Source: Panorpa germanica
Taxonomy: Eukaryota > Arthropoda > Insecta > Mecoptera > Panorpidae
Length of the DNA stretch: 64,000 nucleotides
Direction of reading: 5' to 3'
Assembly: GCA_963678705.1 (NCBI GenBank)
Contig: OY783213.1
Span: 11,908,451-11,972,450 of the forward strand
The position numbers and the translations under genes were made by a program. A model generated the notes under the pieces. The model saw only the letters and a list, made by a program, of their open reading frames with translations. It was not told where the DNA came from and did not search any database. Shown piece by piece: positions 13,277 through 62,865 of this stretch; the stretch's first letter is position 1; each line of letters begins with the position of its first letter.

Positions 13277-14185
13277 TAATCTTAAAAAGTTTTATGAATA
13301 TTCTAATTCACAAATGGGTAGATTTATTTTTCAAAAAGCAATCAAACAGGTCACAAAACGTTGTATATTAGATAAAATATTTTACGTAACAGTTAACTTT
13401 TTCTATGTTAGATAAAAGCTTTCAACCTTGAGAGAACGTTTTGTGTAAAATCAGTCTCTGTTTTATTTTTGTCGTGTTGTATGCATCCGCATTACAAGAA
13501 ATCGCGTTACATTGGGGGGGTGTCTACTGTAAAAACACTTATAGAACATTTTCCAACAATTATTTATATCTTTAGAAAGTGTTACATTAATTTTATTACT
13601 CGTACTGCTAGATAATATAATCATTACCTAATTATGGCAGAGTGGCAGGCAAGCAATTTAGACATTCATGCTTCCTAAATGTTTTTCATTGTCCCATTGT
13701 ATTGCTTCCCACATGAATGCTTCGCTTCACCTAACAAAACAGACTAGTCAACACGTTTCCACTTGAGAGAATGTAAGACTGCCTGCCCATTTTGCGTGTT
13801 TAGTCATTGTTAGAAGATTTATTACTATTACCAGCGTGTAATAAAGTACAAGCCCAGGTGTACGAGTACATTGTTCAACATTTACCTGTGCATTGTACAT
13901 TGGTTAGAAAAGTAGTTTACAGATTTATTACTCGGATGAAAATCATCTCTAAAAAATGTCGAATTAATAACATTGGTCATTTAGCTTCCTTATACTCGCT
14001 ACCCGTTATATACAGTTAAGTATATGTAAAGTTTATTCAACATAAGTAAATTTACCTTTTATATCATTTTAGGTTATGTAAGATTACATAACAAACGTTA
14101 TCTTTCATTTTAAATTTATGTTTTCTGACGTTAAGAAAGCTTTTTATGCAAGAATATACTATGAACTGTATATTAGTATTATAAA

Positions 14186-14807
14186 AGGAATGGAATGGTG
14201 ATGGAGGAGGCAGAGAGAAGGAGGCACAAGTGTGGAAGATGAGCTAAGGAGAAGGGAAAAGGAGATACAGCAACAGGGAAGCATGGAAAAAATCGAGAAG
14301 AGCAATTACAACACAAGATATAAAAGAATTTGGGAGAGGGAGATACCACATTACTTAAGAGAAAAAGACACAAAAAACATGAGAAGGATTGCCAGATTTA
14401 GATTGGGAAACGAGGAGAAAGGAAACATATACTGGGCAAATAACGAGGAAAGGATGTGTAGAGTGTGCGGAACTGAGTTTGAAACACTGGAGCACATTAA
14501 GTTTTCATGTCAGAAAAAAGTAATGAGCGAGAAGAATATTGTCCAGGCAGTGAAGGGAAGAGGTGGATGGCGGAAATAGAGAAAAGGAACGAGGAAAGAA
14601 AAGTAACGCCAGAGTAGAAGTGATTTTAATCTAAAGTGACAAAGAGACAAAGAAGACAAGAGGTCTAGATTTTTTTCTTTTGAAATTGGAATGTAATTAA
14701 ATCATTTGGAATGTAATTAAGCACAATGATATGTAATTTATGGATTTAAGGCGTAAGAATGTAGTGCCTAATGGCAAAAACATTGAAATAAATAATAATA
14801 ATAATAT
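14186..14807 (+). mobile_element. LINE 3' end, copy 2, with C-terminal CCHC knuckle and TAA-type tail
   Basis: An open frame at 14232-14579 encodes about 115 residues. They include the motif RFRLGNEEKG, followed by a Cys-x2-Cys-x8-His-x4-Cys knuckle (MCRVCG...EHIKFSC). To my knowledge this is typical of the C-terminal end of ORF2 in several insect non-LTR retrotransposons. The 3' part continues as a UTR with caatgatatgtaatttatgg and ends in a (TAA)n-like tail at about 14786-14807. Reverse transcriptase and endonuclease domains are absent: the copy is 5' truncated and dead. Copies of the same 3' end lie at 5226 and, inverted, at 43497. Confidence 0.75.
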
Positions 14808-17800
14808 AGTACATATTAAATTAATATCTTAGTAAAATATTTTTAATGTCTTATGCATTTATTTAATGGCAATGTAACAGAATTATGTTAAACTTCGATA
14901 AATATTAAAACATAACGTTAGGTAAAAAATATTTAGTTAAATAATACAAGAGTTTACGTTTTGTTAACAATAGTTTTACGTTTTGTTTTCAATTAAATAT
15001 TATACAAGTATTTCCATTAATTAAACTATAAAACAATGTATTTAACATTTATATTTCTAACTTATAAATACATAATTTCATTTACTGTCAGATCAACAGA
15101 CAAATAGAAATAATTACATAAATAAATATTTCTAAAAAATAAAAGACATTGTAGAACCATTGGTACTTATGAGCCTGCAATCTCATCTTATCTATTTGCA
15201 TATAATCGCATTGTTTATAAACGACTTAAGTCAATGTATTGTGTTTCAATTAATTCTTAGTAGTGGTCGTAAATCTATTAGCGATGCCCGACTGTCAGTG
15301 TCTGTCATCAGGTCACCACACTCTGCAGAACACAAGCATCACGAGATGCGACCCTCAAAACGCTGAAGATACTAAAATCTACTTAAAACATATAAAATTT
15401 GAACTTCCCGCTAGCACGCGTGCATGATATATATGTAATGAATATATTAAAGTTCAGTGGCCGAGATAGAAAACTTATTGATATTATTCACATAAATAAC
15501 TTTAATATTTCCATATGTTTCCAATAATATTATACTTTTGAATAATTAGACAGTTTTGAAGCATCATTTTCTACAATTATAACTTCAAATAATATTTTCT
15601 TTTCTGTTCTATTTTCATCTTATAGCAATATTTGTAAAACGATACTGGCAAATTATCTCAAGAAAAGAAATTAACATCAACGTATATGAAGGATAAATGC
15701 CAGTAACTAATTTTTAACTCTTAGTCCACATTCAATTCTTTCTAGTGATGATTTATACAATCTAACATTGCTTTCTTTCCAATAACAACTTCGACATCAT
15801 TACTTCGAGATCTTTCCAGTTACATTTTATTCTGACTCTATTTATATCAGATGTTGGTAAAAATGTATAATATTATTAACTCGATTTCCATTAAAGTGAT
15901 TTATTAAAACGCGTAATATTTTAACCGCGTTATAAGGGGTCCATAATTTATATAAAACACTTTTAGAAAACAATATAATAATAATCAGCTGATTTATCAA
16001 TTAAGAGGGGATTTATTACTACTATAAAATATATAGCCAGAGGCGAACTGGATTATTTGAATATCGCAAATTGACACGTCAATTATCGCCAGCGAAAAAA
16101 GAGTATGTCGTATAAAAGTATAAGAAAAATTTGCAAATCTTGTATTTTTTACAGATCTATTAATATCCACTCGTAAACTAAAAACATTTTCATTGAAACT
16201 AACTTTTTTTTGCTCTTGAAACCGTTGGATTTAATTATTAAAAATTATTTTCTACATAATTTATTTGGTGTTAATCACTTTCGTTTTTTCATAAATAAAA
16301 ATATGATTTAAATATTTAGAAAAGATTTATTATATTGTATTCGGTCCATACTCGCCATCTGTTGCAAACTAGAAGAACACTGACAGTTTCCTCTTAATTA
16401 ACAGTGAATTGTTGTTGTTTTTTATTTGTTTTCATCAACTTAAATATTATTATATTTTCAGGTGAATTTATTATATCTAATATTTATAAATAAGTTCAAA
16501 AAACTTTACCTTTTGTTTAAAAATAATCCAATGTAATTTAAATCTGATAAATACTATATAAAATAAATAAACTTAAAAATTCACAAACAAAAACAATCAC
16601 AACACAAAAAATAAATAAAATTTTAAATTAATAAAATAATGCCGGTAAAATAAATTAAAAACAAAAAATAACAGGTAGTTGCACTTAAGCGATGAGTACC
16701 TCTGCCAGCTATATACAACGAGAAGTTAAAAAGAAATCAAAAACACAAAAATAAACCACAAACAGTTATTTATAACAAACACAATATATTTTTATTATAT
16801 ATACATACATTTATAAGATTGATGTTGTTTATTTTTAAATTTTTAAGTCAAAATCCTTTAATTATAATATGTATATAAACTTATTTTGCTCGGTGTATTG
16901 CTCGGTTACTTTTAAACTTTTGTTATAATACATACAATAAGAATACACATATATAAGATAGGATTGTGCGTAGCATGCAGTCGACGTACTGAGATCTTCG
17001 GCAGACTCCGGATTTCTTCGGATTCACTTGTAACTTTATAGCAGTGGATGAAATGGGAACAATTTTAATTAAATATATTTGCATAAAGGATGAAGAAATC
17101 AAACTATACTTGTGCGTTTAAATAAAAACATAATCTAAAAAAACAAATTAATTTAATTTTATGGTACATATTTATTAATAAAACAAAGTTTTAATTTAAT
17201 TTGTTTTATGTCGTGTTACTTTCGAAACAGTTTTAATGGAGTGTGTAGAGATCTCAAATATATATGGTTATACCACTGTCTATTACGTTTACCATTAAAA
17301 GACATTGCTAATTAAGTTTTCCTTTAATTATTTTAAACGCATGAGAGAATAGTTGCATGTATATCAGGGGCTGATAAATCAATCAGCGTAATTCGAGAAT
17401 CAAACCAACCGATAAAATGAAATTGTTTAGCTATATAACTTTTATATTGTTCATAAACAATTATAAATTCTGATACTAATTAAATAGTGACATGTATATC
17501 AAGAGTAATAATTACAATTTCGAGTGTTGCAAGGTTTGCAACCTGTCTATATTCATTAGATCGAGCGACAAATTCGCCTATTTCAAATTCTATTCCATGA
17601 ACAAATTTTTACTGGTCCACGGGTTTAGTGTTCTACCTTGTTGACTTCTGAAGTAGAAATTTAGTTGTTATATTATTTTAGCCTTAATGTAACTATCTTG
17701 TTCATCTGCCTCTATCCATATAATAGTACATTCATGAAGGTCGGGAGAATTACTTTCAGGGAGGCACGCTCAGTTTTCATAGAAAAAGGGTAGAGGGGCA

Positions 17801-18421
17801 CACTGAATTCATTGACAAGGTCTTGAACAAATTTGTATTACACCCTAGACGCCTTTTTATTCAAACAGTGGCTTTAATAATAAAAAAAATTGTAGTAAGA
17901 TTCTACTGTATTTATAAATTTAATATCGCGCCTAGATTACCAGCAACAATTTAAACACGTTAAGCGGTATATTTAAGATTTATTTAGTAAAAGATTTATT
18001 TCTTATGTCTTCTACAGTTGTAAACATAAATATTTATATCTTATAATTTATAAATATATATTAAACAATAGAAATTTCTCTAAGTTTATATTTGGTACGT
18101 GTGCTACGTGTATCATTCAAAGTTAAGCAGAATTACAAAAATGAAATTAAAGAAACGATTATTTAATTTGAAAATTCTGCATACTATTTTATTAATCAAT
18201 TCTGTATTAAAATACAAAGTAATTAATATTCAAAATATATTCAAACTCGTAGTTTATCCCGCAAATACGGTTACTGTTTGCTTCATATTTAGAGTGCAGT
18301 GCAGTAGAATGATGACAACAGAGTGAAGTGCAATGATTGTTATTAAAACTCAAATAATATAAAAATGACATCTGCATGGTACAAACGAGTGAATAAAAGT
18401 CAATAAGTATAACAAAGTATA

Positions 18422-20522
18422 ATGTCTAATTCGGATTATAAATACACTTTGCGGAAATTAACATTTCCGCAATGTGCAAAAGAAGCTTTACCTATAATCG
18501 GTATAAATAAAATTGTAGAATATAACCTATAAAACAAACTTGTATGATCTTTAAACATTTCCTTATCCTAACTTATTTCTTACAGAGAAATTAATATGTG
18601 GTAGAAATGCTACTTCTAAAAAGAATATAGATTTAGCGATGGAGTTAGCTGCTGAATTCTTATTTTGTGAAATTGACAGTAAAGGTCACTCACAATCACT
18701 AACTGAACAAGGGCTTAAAGAGTTACAAATTATATTAGCTCTTACACATTATTTTATGAGTCCTGCAGAAGAAACTGTTAAAAATACAGTCTTCTTATCA
18801 TTATTTGGTGAAACTATAGTCAAGAATCGATCCCAAACATTGTGGAAATTAGTTAGTTTTGCTGTGTCCAATTCACATGCTCCAGTAAGTGTAACGTCTT
18901 ACTAGTCTAATTTTAATTTTGCATAATGTACATAATATCACAAATTTTGTAGCTTTTATTAGCTGTTGGAACTTGGATGCAGCAACTAGGATGTACATCA
19001 CAGCATAGTTCAAATTTATGCAGGCATTTAATTAAAGTGTTTTTCGCATCCCCTGAACAAGAAATCGCATTTCAAGCATTAGGACAAGTTGCACCAAGAT
19101 TTACAGCAAATTTTATGACTGGAGTAGCAGAATATTATCTTAATCTGGAACCCAAAATTGGTTTTGTTCCTCCACCAACAATTCTGTTAGAAACTTTTAC
19201 AGACTGGGTAAAATATTACTTAATGTATAGAGAAATATGCTATTGTTTTATTGTATTAAATTTAGTGGAGCAACAATTGTAATTAGTTTAATTTATTGTT
19301 TAGGTTTGTAATGATTCAACTTTGTGTATGGCTGCGTATCAAACAGAGGCAGCACTTCCGAGTGGAGGTATAGCAATGGCTGCTATTACACCATTTGCAG
19401 GACTTTTCAAATGGTGTATTTTGGCCCCGCTCGTTACACCGGCAGAAGAATATAAAAATACTAGTGCTATATATAGCAAATTATATTTGGGCTTACTAAA
19501 AAGTTTACAAGAAGTAAATCCCGGTGCTGGACCGCCAATCGCATTGAGTGCCCAACATCTGGCACTGGTTTTCCCTCCAATACATAATTATATTAACACA
19601 AAAGACATGAAAACAGAACTTCAAGAAAATGACTTAATTAAAACTAAAACCATTTCTGAAACAAATGTTTCGTCTACTGATAATAAAGGTTAGATTAATT
19701 AATAATTAAAATATAATTTATTTTTATAACTAAAATGTATTTTACAAACTTAAATTGAATTTACACTTTTAAGATATTTCGAAAATGGAACATGAACCCA
19801 TAGAGCAGCTTTCAATAGAAGAACGGAATATAAATGACGAATTTGATAAACTGCAAGCTGAATTACAAAAGAAGATGGATGCTATATTTGGGTCCACAAA
19901 ACGTATCATCAATTTTAAATATACAAATCAAGATTTTGAAACAGAATTACGAAATATGAAAAGTTCCGTAAAAGAGGAATCTATTATCAAGACAGAATCT
20001 GATGAAAAAATGATTATTGATGTCGATGATGATGAAATTCTCAACAACAATTTAATTCTGTTAGAATCCAAAACTGTAGACTCTAAACCAATAGAAGCAT
20101 TTCGCAATTATACTGATAAAGTATCTAGGTTTCAAGAATTATATTTTAAAAAGTATAAATCAACTTTTGATAAGATGTCTCAAAATATTAATGAAAATTC
20201 AGAAGAACAGTATAATAATGCAGCTGAAATTAAACCTAAAACTGAGAAGGAAGTTACAGTAGAACTTGAAGATAAGGATCAAGATTCGCTGTTGGATGTA
20301 AATAATTTTAAATTTTTATCTCATTTTTATTTTTGTATTTGATAACTAATAATATTCCTATTTCAGGTTTCTTTAGATCGGTTAGCTCAGGCAATTTATG
20401 TTGCAGTAGCTATGAAATGCATATATGGCGGTACACCACAATTAATGATTCTGCTGGAATCATTACCACAAAATAACATAATGCAAATTATTATAAAGGC
20501 CTTAAAAACTCAAACATTATAA
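18422..20522 (+). CDS. INTS15: Integrator complex subunit 15 (C7orf26 homologue), complete, 6 exons
   Basis: Exons: 18422-18500, 18586-18884, 18953-19207, 19304-19688, 19774-20297, 20367-20522; all introns are GT..AG, short (68-96 bp) and keep frame, giving 565 residues. INTS15 is a recently recognised subunit of the nuclear Integrator complex, which cleaves nascent snRNAs and attenuates transcription. Similarity I can recall covers the start (MSNSDYKYTLRKLTF), the helical core in exons 2-4 (ALPSGGIAMAAITPF, FKWCILAPL, YSKLYLGLLKSLQ) and the C-terminal block in exon 6 (SLDRLAQAIYVAVAM, LPQNNIMQIIIKAL). The human protein is about 449 residues. The extra length lies mainly in exon 5 (about residues 340-514), a charged, low-complexity segment that I do not recognise from vertebrates. 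The first ATG of the open exon was taken as start. The gene is convergent with RRP7A. Confidence 0.9.
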
Positions 20523-20530
20523 TTCTTATA

Positions 20531-20536
20531 ATTAAA
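20531..20536 (+). terminator. Probable INTS15 poly(A) signal (ATTAAA)
   Basis: ATTAAA lies 9 bp after the INTS15 stop; no AATAAA is present on this strand before the convergent RRP7A stop. The cleavage site is not known. Confidence 0.35.
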
Positions 20537-20591
20537 ATATAATTTTATATTTAATCTTAAAATTTGCTAAGTTATTTCGTTTTAAAAATTA

Positions 20592-20597
20592 TTTATT
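20592..20597 (-). terminator. Probable RRP7A poly(A) signal (AATAAA)
   Basis: AATAAA on the minus strand, 61 bp beyond the RRP7A stop. It lies between the two convergent genes, so the 3' ends of the INTS15 and RRP7A mRNAs may overlap. Confidence 0.5.
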
Positions 20598-20657
20598 TAT
20601 ATATAAGTATACAATTTTATAACAAAGGATCTTATCTTATAAACAAGTTACTAAAAA

Positions 20658-21528
20658 CTAAAACGGTTTAAATTTTCTATTTTTCTTTAACAAAGCAACT
20701 TTCTTTTTGTCTTCTTCAAATTTCTGTCTTAACATAACTACGTGTTTCATTTTATTTTCTCGTATTTGAAAAGAGTAGAAGTTTAATAGTTCTTTTCGTT
20801 TTTTCCCAGCGTTTAAATAATTTTTAATTTTGGATTCAGTACTCTCTTTTCTTGCAATGCCAGGATTCCTTCCTTGCTTAGTTACGGTGATCCAGCCTTC
20901 ATCGTCTGCCTCGCCAAGAGATTTTTCGTGTTCCTTTCTTTTTTCTTCCGAAATATCAAATTCCTTCATGTACTCATCAATCTCCTTTTGCATATGTGGT
21001 ACATTAGGTATCGATGCATTATATTCATGAATCCATTTTCTTACACCAGTTAGAACAGGGGTGGCTTCAGATGATAAAGGCTCCAACTTGGTTAAAGTTA
21101 AAGCCTTCTGTAAACTAGATGCTGTTTTATATACAACGTATGCTACTTTAAAACCAATGATTTTATCGGTAAAATTAAAATATTCTGAAGTTCGAGGTTT
21201 AGATTGTTTAGTAGTGGGTGTCTGTGAAAATGTGACATTTACAATTTTTCCAGCAACAGAAAATACGCGTTGTATGCTTTCTTCAGTAGCGTAGGGAGGG
21301 ATATTTAATACGAATAAAGTCCTTTCAGATGGTTTATCTTCGGATTGTTCTCTTACTGCATGTTCCTTAAAGTATATATAATGCGACTCACTATTGTTTG
21401 TAAATTTTAATGGCAGGACTGAAATAAAATAACACATAACCTTAAAATTTTATTTTATGTAAACGTTAATATTTATACTAAGCAAAATATACATTACCTT
21501 TAAATCCTCGCAGTTTTTCCGCAGACAT
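20658..21528 (-). CDS. RRP7A: Ribosomal RNA-processing protein 7 homologue A, complete, 2 exons
   Basis: Minus-strand exons 21528-21498 (MSAEKLRGFK plus one base) and 21418-20658, joined across a 79 bp GT..AG intron, give 263 residues. The longer open frame starting at 21437 includes intron sequence and was rejected as the start. RRP7A acts in the nucleolus in early maturation of the small ribosomal subunit. Visible features: an RNA-recognition motif with RNP2 at about residues 43-52 (RTLFVLNIPP, then YATEESIQRVF), a VAYVVYK strand resembling RNP1, the EGWITV motif followed by a basic stretch near residue 180, and a C-terminal helix ending KELLNFYSFQIRENKM...RKFKPF, which matches the family's characteristic RRP7 tail. 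Length is close to the human 280 residues. It shares a roughly 1 kb divergent upstream region with SMG1. Confidence 0.93.
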
Positions 21529-22516
21529 TTTAAACCACTTAAAACTTTGTTATTTTATTAATAAACACAAGTTATGAGAATAAAATTTTAATAATTTAAA
21601 TGCTTTGCAAAACACACTAACATCAATTGACATCAATTATTTGCTCCCACATGTCATGCGTAAAATCTTTAATATGAAGTTAGGAAAATTAGGAAATTAA
21701 AAAAATCTCTACTGTTAACCGGGATATTCAAATAGCTTTTTCTTTGATTTATTTGATTCTTATTTTATCTTATTGAAAACCCCGAATTCAAAAATTAATT
21801 GTCACTGCAAGTATTGCAACTGAGATAAGTCTTTATTAAATTAATTATTAAAAATAAATAATATTGAAACAGAAAGTTATTGAAACTAAGATGATAAATT
21901 GCACTGGAGAGAATTCTCTTATGCTAAAACTTGGAAAATATAGATGTTATATAAGCCAGGCAAATTATTTGCAGAGAAATAAAGATATTCGACATGTAAA
22001 CAAAGGTTATTACAAATACTATATATGAGAAACACAATCTAATAGATTCATAGATAAGAAAGAATACGACATTTATATTTGGCGTTATCGGTTTGGTCAG
22101 GTTTGGTACTTAAGTAAATTATGTTTAGAGAAAGAAATATCAATTTTCATAAAATCTATTTTTACCTACATATTTTGATAAATTATTTCAAATAATAGTA
22201 ATAAATAAAAGAAATCTTATTGCATAGTTTTATTCACATTTGAAATGAAAAAACAATATAAAATAGAAGTATGCTTTACAGCTTGAAACACACCAATGAG
22301 AAGGGTCATAATTATTCTTGTATTGGTATTTCTATATCACATCTAAAAACTTAAAAATACGAAATTTGTTTCTATTTGTGATTGTGACTGCTTGAGTGGG
22401 AACCATATTTACGTTTTAATTTCAAGAATTAATTGCATCAATAAGTGAAATATCTTAATAAATTAATTGTGTTAGACATGTTATAGATAAAATCCGTGAT
22501 GTAATCTTTAAATGTG
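21529..22516. promoter_or_regulatory. Shared divergent region between RRP7A (-) and SMG1 (+)
   Basis: The 988 bp between the RRP7A ATG and the SMG1 ATG contain no other gene. They must hold both 5' UTRs and both promoters unless non-coding exons lie elsewhere. I see no clear TATA box or CpG cluster. The part nearest SMG1 carries three very short upstream ORFs (separate entry). Confidence 0.5.

Positions 22517-22517
<1 letters not shown>
22478..22517 (+). promoter_or_regulatory. Three minimal upstream ORFs immediately before SMG1
   Basis: The 40 bases before the SMG1 start contain every ATG seen in the preceding 150 bases or so, and each opens a minimal frame: ATG-TTA-TAG at 22478-22486, ATG-TAA at 22499-22504, and ATG-TGA at 22512-22517. 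The last stop shares its final A with the SMG1 ATG (22517-22519). Start-stop uORFs stall or recycle ribosomes in known cases. Whether they are in the mRNA depends on the transcription start, which I cannot see. Confidence 0.5.
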
Positions 22518-60338
<37,821 letters not shown>

Positions 60339-60580
60339 AATGAAGAAGAAGCATCAGAGCAGTGTGTTAAATGTAATGTTTAAGCTGTTCATCAATTTCT
60401 AGCTTAAAACAGCTAAACAAAGCTAAATGACAACCCCTGATCAAATCTAAAAAATATACAGGGAGTTCGTATTTAGCTATTACAAAAAATATATTATGAA
60501 AAGCATTTGTAACGTGCCCGAATCAATATCACTGGGTTCTCAAAAATGTTACTGCTTTTATAAATATAATACTTTACCAA

Positions 60581-60586
60581 AATAAA
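60581..60586 (+). terminator. Probable SMG1 poly(A) signal (AATAAA)
   Basis: First AATAAA after the SMG1 stop, 242 bp downstream. More distal sites are possible in this AT-rich region. Confidence 0.45.
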
Positions 60587-62789
60587 AGTTCAACCAAAAA
60601 CATACAACAGTATATGTTGTTCAGAAAAGGGTTTGCTTTGAAAATGGTAAAGTTGATGAAAACGGTTTTGTTGAAATCGTCATTTAATCGAAAAAAAAGT
60701 CAAACGAATCGTTTCAAGGGGCAAGAAAAAAACACAATCCACTGATTCACAGGCCCGGCCCTCTGATTTCATTGACAGTAAAAAAAAAGATTACGTATGA
60801 GATAATAATTAATAGTTATATAATCAAATTGGAGTTTAGAGGATATTTATTTGTGGTAAAAACGTTGATGTTCTATTAAATGTGCCAAATTAATGTCATG
60901 TATTTAAAATATACCTAAAACATAATATGTTAATTTTCATATTAAAATTCACTTAATATTTGCAATTATATGAAATGAAACATGACATTATTTCAATTAA
61001 AACGTACCAAACGCATACTATAATGCTTATTCTTTTAAATAATGGAGGAATATATTATAAGCAGTTATCATGAGAGGTCATCAGAAGACTTTTGTCATTG
61101 ACTAAATCAGAAGGGTCGTCTGGGCTAATTAAATAAATGTCAACTGTTGCATTGTTTTTTGTGCAAAACATACGTGTCCAATTTAAATATCTTTAGACAC
61201 TTAATCTTTTGTGATTTAATAAAAAAAAAGGTAAAAGATAAAAAAAAAAATTATTTGCAACATTTTATTTCTTTAAATTCGATAAACCAAAATTAATTCA
61301 AAATTTCTCGTAGTAGTTAATATAAATAGATGTTTTTAGAATAGGATATTAAAGGATTGGGTTTAAATTTCTGGGTAAAATTATTGAGTTGATAAATTAA
61401 GTAAAGTCGGATAAAATTATTACTAGAAAAATTTCAAGTAATTGATACTATATTTTTAGATATACTAACTTTACTTAAATTTCGAACTCACTTAAAATTA
61501 TTTAATCTTTATTTCTTTTTATTTTTTATTTACATTTTATTTTTCCCTATAACAAATGTAGTAATTATTATTGTAATCGATATAAATAAATACTTTAAAA
61601 TAACAATAATTTGTTTGAATATATATTGATCAAGCATAATATACATGTACATAAGGATTTTTCTGTATTTTTGCAATTCTACAAGTCCATAGAAATTATT
61701 TTAATTTAATGCAAAAGCAAATTATATTATTTTATGGTTTATTTAACACAGATATGAATGGTACTGTTATGCAATTTATATTTATTTTTTAAATAATTGT
61801 AAAAAATATAAATTACAAATCAGTAAGAAATGTTTTCATCTAACAGATGGTCATTGAATAAAAACGTTTGTTAATAACAGATTAGTGAAAAAATGAAATA
61901 AGTGTATATACGATTGGAAAATCATTTTGTCAGGTTGTGTCACAATTAATAAGAACGTATTTTATATCTAAAATTTGTTCTTAAAATGATTCTCCATTAT
62001 GAAATTTAAATCGGATGGTCTACAACAAATACAAAAATTATTATTTTTGTAATGCAAATACTATGCATGCTATTTAATGTTTAAATTCGAATTACTTATT
62101 TCAGTGTATAAAAATTTCTATAATCACTAGCATCATTTGAAAAAGTACCAAAATCAATTATATAAAAAATCTTTTCGACCTTTACTGATCTGAAAAAGGA
62201 AATATATATTAAATATTTCAAATGCTTTCATTTAATGCCATAATAATTCAACAAATTATTTGATATTAATTGCTATGCTTCAAATATAAATGAGGTACCT
62301 TGAAATTTTCGTAATTTTATATATGCATATCAATTAAAATGTTTATATTACTTATATTTTAAATATAGGCATTTGTTATTAGCTTTACTTTCATCTACTA
62401 GTATATCTATTATAAAATTTTATGCATTCCTCTTTTATTACGAACACTGATAGCATCAAGATTAATTTTCCCGAAACAATATTTGAAATCATTTTCTAAT
62501 GAATGACAAATAGTTATTTAAGAAAATTTTAATATTAAATTTTATCACAAGTATGGACTTGATTCATGCCACACAAATATCTTTAGTTTTAAATAGTTTC
62601 ATATAAGTCTGATTACTCTACTCTTGTTACAAAACAACTAGAGTGCATTTAACTGCCACCTTTTCTTTAAATAAATATTTAGATTTTTTAATTTAATATA
62701 TTTATAATATCTTGCTTATCAGTAAAAAATAAACTAAAACCTCATTTAAGCTACATAATAATAAATTGTCTTTTGTACTAATTGTAAAA

Positions 62790-62795
62790 TTTATT
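62790..62795 (-). terminator. Probable TMF1 poly(A) signal (AATAAA)
   Basis: AATAAA on the minus strand, 70 bp beyond the TMF1 stop codon. Confidence 0.45.
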
Positions 62796-62865
62796 TACAC
62801 ATAGCTAATTACACTAGTCTCATATAAGCAAGGGTACCCGGCGCCAAATTTTTAAAATTTAATCT

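Larger units (their letters stand above)
1363..18421. other. 17 kb gene-poor AT-rich stretch with repeats
   Basis: I see no convincing protein-coding exon here apart from transposon-derived reading frames. Small open frames at 9172-9369, 9963-10145, 13807-14019 and 18099-18326 are AT-rich and have no domain I recognise. The stretch holds one family-A MITE, two family-B MITEs, two LINE 3' fragments, two inverted-repeat elements, one CA/CG-type microsatellite and a GC-richer patch at 10184-10445, listed separately. It probably represents intergenic DNA or a long intron of the gene suggested at 108-1362. Confidence 0.6.
60339..62865. other. Intergenic region between convergent SMG1 and TMF1
   Basis: About 2.5 kb of very AT-rich DNA holding the 3' UTRs of both genes. 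No other gene, RNA or repeat family was recognised. Confidence 0.7.

Noticed and set aside
13807-14019. Plus-strand 70-codon frame
   Set aside because: No domain, no convincing start or splice context; too short to separate from chance.
21419-21437. RRP7A start at the ATG at 21437 (MCYFISVLPLK)
   Set aside because: The sequence ttttatttcag before VLPLK is an acceptor; a first exon at 21528-21498 joins in frame and gives a better N-terminus.
22514-22516. SMG1 start at GTG 22514
   Set aside because: GTG is not a usual animal start, and ATG follows directly at 22517.
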